From assembly GCA_009760855.2 (NCBI GenBank), contig WPIO01000011.1, positions 541,501 to 605,500 on the forward strand: a stretch of DNA of 64,000 bases. Reading direction: 5' to 3'. Position numbers and translations under genes: made by a program. This document shows, piece by piece, positions 47,701-64,000 of this stretch. Each line of letters opens with the position of its first letter. Within the stretch, counting starts at the first letter, position 1. The stretch is from Cristatella mucedo. Lineage: Eukaryota; Bryozoa; Phylactolaemata; Cristatellidae. The notes under the pieces were generated by a model. That model made no database searches. It was not told the origin of the DNA and was given only the letters and a program-made list of their open reading frames with translations.

Positions 47701-49684
47701 TGAGCAATTTTCCAGACGACCTCTCGTTCTGTAATACTCCAAGGACTGAGTGCCACGTGTTTTAATTAGTAAGATACCTGCATTTAAGAGAGGCGGCCAA
47801 GCAGAGCAGCTTCGCAGCAGCAGAATCTGGAAGTTTTAAGCAACCGGTGGACTTCTGTTTGCTCAAGTCCTGCCGGGTCTTACTACGCCGGCAACTCGCC
47901 AGGCAGAGGCCCAGTTGTTTTGTGACCCTACTTTATCGAAACGCTGCTTCCAACCGCACTAGAGGATAACAGCGATTTTCATAGCACCTCTATTAGTCTA
48001 GCACTCCGATGTGACTGGAATTTGACGGCTTGATAAAGCTGTTGCAATTACGCGTTACTTTAAAATGTTGAAAACAATATACAAGCGTTCAGTGCAATCT
48101 CGGTTGCTACGGCAGCAATAAGCAAATGGCCCAAGCTTCCTTAACGACCCTGCTGTCACGTGCTCGTTTAGGTTCGGCTGCTGGAGGATGCCTGGACCGA
48201 CCTATTCTTGATAGGCCTCTCGCAGTGGAGGATTTCGCTGGATGCCAGAGCTTTGCTTCGGGACTCGAAGGACTACCAGACGGCAAGCGAGATGGGGAAG
48301 CTGTTAGCTGTGACCACGAGAATGTCGATGCACGAGATGGACGCCACCGAATATGCCTGCCTTAAAGCCATATCCATTTTCAAGCCAAGTACGTCGAGTG
48401 CTCCTCACATGACCTGACGGTTGGCACAGCTGCTTAGTAGTAATCTAATGTGATGTATATCTGTCGGTAACTCCGCGAATCTGCTAATACTAAGTGGGCA
48501 ATGGACCCGATGAGGCGAGGTTGCATATACAATCAATCGCGACCAATCCTCAAAAGTATTTCGGCAGCTATGTGGTTGATACTCCGTTCGGGTAATAAGA
48601 TGAATTTTTAGGATGGGGACATACTAGAGTTTCGTGCACCATGTGAAAATACAAACAGACCAAAAACAAGCAAGCATGCTGTAGGGATTAATTTTAGTCG
48701 CACAGCCAGGGCTCTTTATGACTGTCATTCTTTTTGCCAGGAATGGATGATACGAACTTCTTTCTACTGCAGCACATTTCACAAGCCCGAATCTTACTGA
48801 AAATGTTGGCTACTGATTGACGTTGGCCGAACACCCAGCCTCAGCAACCTGTCGCTATCGCTCTATAATTGCTCTATGGGCCCCAAAGCAGGCGACTGGC
48901 TTGGCCACTGCATCAGCACCTCACAAGGATTCGTCAAAAAGTACTTCACTGACCTAGTAGCATGCTTAGGGTCGTTATCTTGCTGCCAAATATATCGAAC
49001 CCCAAGTATTTGAGCTTTGAAATCTAACTTTCTTGACCATCAGCAACTTACGCGATGCATTTGCTATCCGGTATAGTGCTGGTGCAGTGGTATACCCAGT
49101 CGAATAGTTCCAACCCATTAAATGTTAATGGGCGATTTCGAAGGCAGCTGAGGCAGGGAGTTTGGCTCACATCACTAGCCGCCCTGTTCAGTAAGATGCA
49201 GGCTCTGTGGAATCTGCTGTAGCAGAAGTGAAAGAAGCTTGTGGCCTCTACACATGGCCAAATAAGTGAGGTCGTAAAAATCGTGGCCGTACGACTCACA
49301 CTAAGCCCACACATACCAGCAGCATAACTGTTTTTGGTATTATTACTAGCTTTACTGATCACTGCCAAACATAATTCTGCTAGTGCACAGTTCTGATCAT
49401 GACTGGCTAACTTTTGTTTTTTAGCATGCAGAAACCTCATCGATCCGGTTACAATTGAACGATTGCAGGATCAGTCTCAGTACTTACTTAGCGAGTATTT
49501 ACGAAGTCAGAAGCCCAGGGAGACACTGCGGTTCGGGAGGCTTCTACTGCTACTAACCACGATGAGGGATATACGATGTGAATCTGTAAAGACAGCCTTT
49601 TTCCGCGATATGTCAGCTGAGATACCGATCGACCGCATACTTGGCGAGGCTTACCAAGGTGACACTTTTATGAGACCTGCATAA
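35624..49684 (+). CDS. tll: NR2E1/tailless-type nuclear receptor, six exons
   Basis: Exons 35624-35726, 38803-38883, 42151-42312, 43029-43405, 48172-48388 and 49425-49684 sum to 1200 bases, i.e. 399 residues plus TAA. It is a nuclear DNA-binding transcription factor; tailless and TLX are mainly repressors in anterior patterning and neural progenitors. Zinc finger I: Cys43, 46, 60, 63, with P-box [10 protein letters not shown]. Finger II: Cys79, 89, 99, 102, then [15 protein letters not shown] (116-125) after the DNA-binding domain is diagnostic of tailless/TLX. The ligand-binding domain begins near 215; NWIRHVPSF and [17 protein letters not shown] match the nuclear-receptor signature, and [11 protein letters not shown] matches TLX. 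The split CD|G between the two fingers is, as I recall it, the TLX intron position. Oddity: the first cysteine gap of finger II is nine residues, against seven in tailless/TLX and five in most receptors. Dissatisfaction or PNR are less likely. Confidence 0.9.
35727..36832. other. Nuclear receptor intron 1, 5' part
   Basis: GC-rich at first, no element or exon recognised; may contain regulatory DNA. Confidence 0.4.
36833..36990. repeat. (GT)n/(GTCT)n microsatellite
   Basis: Interrupted TG and TCTG units in intron 1 of the nuclear receptor. Confidence 0.97.
37340..37720 (-). mobile_element. Family A/C-like 3' fragment, decayed
   Basis: ATAATAATAAT, then cgtcctaagagaactgaatc as an inverted inner stem, followed by a weak match to the inverted C-terminal region (cggctttgggagtgcaacaa). 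It is located in intron 1 of the nuclear receptor. Confidence 0.6.
38125..38290 (+). mobile_element. Family A internal C-terminal fragment
   Basis: Frame [20 protein letters not shown] continues to the end of the family A protein, but both the upstream part and the 3' untranslated region are missing. Confidence 0.85.
38591..38724 (-). mobile_element. tRNA-derived SINE, 5'-truncated, beside nuclear receptor exon 2
   Basis: On the minus strand: box B GGTTCGATTCC, body gcggtggtcatagctgtaaa and a T run at 38592-38600. The head is cut at about 38724, and the exon begins at 38803. Confidence 0.85.
38803..38883 (+). CDS. tll: Nuclear receptor exon 2: zinc finger I
   Basis: Acceptor gtgcttgtag, then [20 protein letters not shown] and on to the split CD|G; donor gtgagt. 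LLDIPCKVC corresponds to ILDIPCKVC of vertebrate TLX, and the exon start also matches my recollection of TLX. A SINE ends only about 78 bp upstream. Confidence 0.92.
39205..39540 (-). mobile_element. Family B C-terminal fragment
   Basis: Minus-strand [15 protein letters not shown] equivalent to VGDRSFSSAGPRLW, followed by the family B 3' end near 39215. It is in intron 2 of the nuclear receptor. Confidence 0.88.
40232..40590 (+). mobile_element. Family A 3' fragment
   Basis: Starts at gtgctcccaaagcctgaaac and runs through the family stop, 3' untranslated region, hairpin (right arm changed to atcactttat) and (ATT)n. Confidence 0.9.
40790..40995 (+). mobile_element. Family A 3' untranslated fragment
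   Basis: gtgcttatgcgtgctgacac through the hairpin (outer arms AAAGTGCC and GGCGCT). It starts about 200 bases after the previous fragment. Confidence 0.85.
41676..41702. repeat. (TA)n microsatellite
   Basis: A short TA run follows a degenerate hairpin-like sequence (acagagattatgttctcttt), possibly another decayed family A/C tail. Confidence 0.9.
41828..41906 (+). mobile_element. Family A hairpin-and-tail fragment
   Basis: taaagcgcctagaaagagat to (ATT)n, about 78 bases. It is the shortest clear insertion and retains exactly the hairpin plus tail. Confidence 0.88.
42151..42312 (+). CDS. tll: Nuclear receptor exon 3: P-box and zinc finger II
   Basis: The acceptor ccgctcttag joins G|GA to give [10 protein letters not shown]. 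It contains finger II with Cys79, 89, 99 and 102, [15 protein letters not shown] and MNKE; donor gtaggg. KAQGDRRGQ between the first two cysteines is two residues longer than in tailless/TLX. Confidence 0.93.
42461..42645 (-). mobile_element. tRNA-derived SINE, near full length
   Basis: On the minus strand: a tRNA-like head with TGGCACACTAGGTAAGG, box B GGTTCGATTCC, a body of about 100 bases and a terminal T run (42462-42470). It lies 150 bp after nuclear receptor exon 3. Confidence 0.9.
43029..43405 (+). CDS. tll: Nuclear receptor exon 4: hinge and start of ligand-binding domain
   Basis: The acceptor is ctccctgcag. It begins [11 protein letters not shown] and continues with a low-complexity hinge rich in Ser, Ala and Arg. 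It then enters helices 1-3 ([18 protein letters not shown]) and ends at DQ in phase 0 with donor gtaggt. The exon is GC-rich. Confidence 0.9.
43587..44230 (-). mobile_element. Family C retroelement fragment
   Basis: Aligns by eye with 59590-59945 over aacaaaaaag, atgcactgaatc and gtcaat/tcaattta blocks. The inverted orientation and C-terminal-like remainder suggest a third CR1/L2-like lineage, but no clear protein could be read. Confidence 0.5.
44509..44690 (+). repeat. Dispersed repeat, copy 1
   Basis: Shares cacaccgccac, ttgggtcc, gcagccaatcaaa and a following gca-gcat segment with 46205-46380, in the same order. Unknown family. Confidence 0.6.
46205..46385 (+). repeat. Dispersed repeat, copy 2
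   Basis: Second copy of the unnamed repeat, about 1.7 kb downstream, same orientation, moderately diverged. Both lie in intron 4 of the nuclear receptor. Confidence 0.6.
46615..46705 (+). mobile_element. tRNA-like sequence, probable SINE head
   Basis: CAGTGGCTCAGTCGGTCGAGCA resembles a tRNA 5' half (box A). The box B position reads ggatcgctccc, a poor match, so it is probably not a functional tRNA gene. Confidence 0.4.
48172..48388 (+). CDS. tll: Nuclear receptor exon 5: ligand-binding domain helices 4-8
   Basis: The acceptor is tgctcgtttag and the phase is 0. It reads [19 protein letters not shown], the core nuclear-receptor signature, then a variable loop and [16 protein letters not shown]. 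The donor is gtacgt in phase 1. Confidence 0.92.
49425..49684 (+). CDS. tll: Nuclear receptor exon 6: C-terminal ligand-binding domain
   Basis: The acceptor is ttgttttttag. It encodes TCRNLIDP...LQDQSQ, then [15 protein letters not shown] (equivalent to RFGKLLLLLPALRSI of TLX) and a short C-terminus, with TAA at 49682. A helix-12 equivalent ([11 protein letters not shown]) aligns with the poor activation helix of TLX. Confidence 0.92.
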
Positions 49685-49722
49685 CATCGGCAGCCACGAA
49701 AATTGCCAAAAACTCTTCATCC

Positions 49723-49728
49723 ATTAAA
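49723..49728 (+). terminator. Candidate poly(A) signal of the nuclear receptor
   Basis: ATTAAA lies 39 bases after the stop codon. It would give a very short 3' untranslated region that ends before the convergent NSUN5 gene. Confidence 0.45.
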
Positions 49729-49923
49729 GTGGTAAGCTGTACGGCGATGCTTGATGCATACATTATCTGATCAAGCAGTCAATGCTGTGTGAGCACAGAT
49801 ATACCACACAGATGGCCAAGCCTCAGATGCAGAGAAACAGGCCATGGTCATCAATTATATTCAAAACAGACATTGCACAAAATTTCTACATGACACAGCA
49901 ATAGCCGTACACTAACAATGGGT

Positions 49924-62746
<12,823 letters not shown>

Positions 62747-63884
62747 CTTCAGAATTAACAGCAGTGGCGGGCTTTATTATTTAATAATAACAATAATACA
62801 TTAAGTCTCGGTGTCTGTACTAGGATGCCTTTATTAAGAGATCACGATTCCGATTCGAAATCACGACTAGGCATCCATCAGCCCGAGGAACGACGTGAAG
62901 ACCCAGCTGCGGCAAATCGAGACAAAGTAAGCAAGACAGTGGTCGGCTAAGAATCGCAGCAGCAGCAGCTACAAGAAGTAGCCCCCAAGTCAGAAATAAG
63001 TAAAGGCGATGCAATGGCAGACTTTCATATCCAACAGCTGACACGGGCCCCAAGGCATGACTATCTGCTGAGGCCTAGTCAAATCTCGAGTTACAGTCAC
63101 GACTACAGGAACGACTGACTGAACACAGAAACTAAAAGATGAGAGGCTACACCGGAGGGTTTGCTGCTCAGTGACAAAGCCAAAGTGCAACTGACCTACC
63201 AGACAGCTGGACAAAAAAAAATCCTAACCAACAAAGCAGCCGAGGTCCGAGCCCACAAATTGTGACATTCAACAACGTCATCGCTCATTACTAAGTCAAC
63301 ACAGAATGAAAGCACGTGCGGCAAGACATTCAGAATGTAAATGACCACACAAAAATTAACACTAAATGGCTTCTGCAACTTGTGCACCACCAGTGCATAG
63401 AAACCGAGTTCTGGACAACAGGAAGGCCGGTTTGTAGTGACAGTGGAATTGCTGACCGTTTTTGGACAAATGAGCTGGGTTCTAGGTCTTTTCACCAGAT
63501 ACATGAAACAGCACGACAATCAGTGGCTAAACGAGCTGTGCAGTTGGCAGCTTTCTTCCCAAAAATACCCGAGAAACCACAACACACACGTGCCAGAGTG
63601 GCACGTACATCAAAAGCAGAAGCACAGAGACGCTGCTGCACTCTCGCTAACAAAAAGCATGCTATAGTAACCCAAGATCGGTGCACAGCAACCCAAGCTC
63701 TGCAGTAACCCAAGAGTATTCCAAGGATGGCATGATAGTCCCTCCTACTGGTCACGAGCTGGGTGGCCTACATACAGGTGCTCGTGGAATCCAACTTTCC
63801 AACTTTTCCAGTTCAGAGGAGGCTAGCATCTTCTTGTCGAGCGCCTGCGTGTCAGGAACAATAATGACAAGTAATACTAATAAT
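62747..63884. other. Unassigned, upstream of the first visible NSUN5 exon
   Basis: Searched for the NSUN5 start exon on the minus strand without success. A TAATAATAACAATAATA stretch at 62780-62800 may be a lone retroelement tail. Confidence 0.4.
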
Positions 63885-64000
63885 AATAATGATAATAATG
63901 CACTTGATAGAGCGCCATCAGAGTACTCATTTTCTTTCTAGGCGCTTTACATTTGCTGCAAAGGGAAACGCGATTGAATGGTAAGTAATATCACGCTTGA
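63885..64000 (-). mobile_element. Family A 3' end running off the window
   Basis: TAATAATAATGATAATAATG, inverted hairpin (gcgccatcagagtactcatt) and 3' untranslated region; the copy continues beyond 64000. Confidence 0.88.

Larger units (their letters stand above)
44231..48171. other. Nuclear receptor intron 4
   Basis: Holds the two dispersed-repeat copies and a tRNA-like sequence. Several Arg/Ser-rich open frames (for example 44979-45473) look like chance frames in GC-rich DNA. Confidence 0.4.

Noticed and set aside
62775-62805. Family A insertion
   Set aside because: Only an AT-rich TAATAA tract is present, with no hairpin or 3' untranslated sequence.
62747-64000. First exon of NSUN5
   Set aside because: No minus-strand frame matched the expected short N-terminal helix region with a start codon and donor.

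Overview
This is animal (metazoan) nuclear DNA from an invertebrate-like genome. The host genes have multiple spliced exons joined by GT..AG introns with consistent phase. Non-LTR retrotransposons of the CR1/L2 group, tRNA-derived SINEs and long microsatellites fill the spaces between exons. There are no operons, tRNA-gene clusters or prokaryotic signals. I cannot name the species; the gene content (an NR2E/tailless nuclear receptor, NSUN5, a two-Ig-domain receptor) fits many bilaterian phyla.

Three host genes can be assembled by hand from splice sites and protein signatures. (1) Plus strand, 2251-16143: seven exons of a type I membrane protein with two immunoglobulin domains, a poly-Ser stalk, one transmembrane helix and a short tyrosine-bearing tail; the signal-peptide exon was not found. 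(2) Plus strand, 35624-49684: a complete six-exon, 399-residue nuclear receptor of the NR2E1/tailless type, whose second zinc finger has a longer first loop than tailless and TLX. (3) Minus strand, 62746-49924: eight exons (496 residues; the first exon lies outside or was not found) of NSUN5, the rRNA cytosine-5 methyltransferase. Genes 2 and 3 are convergent, with about 240 bp between their stop codons.

Most of the rest is mobile DNA. Family A (CR1/L2-like; about 25 pieces) ends in a bipartite hairpin followed by (TTA)n; its best copy, at 24505-26320, has an open reverse transcriptase frame. Family B is a related lineage ending in (ATTAC)n, best at 53460-55205 and 57795-58815. Family C is a third, weaker lineage (43587-44230, 59515-59945). 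A tRNA-derived SINE with box B and a terminal T run is concentrated around the nuclear receptor and NSUN5 genes. All autonomous copies lack the 5' part (no endonuclease domain was seen), so most appear to be dead, 5'-truncated insertions.

Layout: 1-16 kb Ig receptor gene, with its 5.2-kb introns full of retroelements; 16-34 kb gene-poor, AT-rich DNA with decayed and nested retroelements and microsatellites; 34-50 kb nuclear receptor gene in a more GC-rich setting; 50-63 kb NSUN5; the right edge enters another family A copy. Gene models rest on splice-site logic and remembered family signatures; no alignment or transcript was available.
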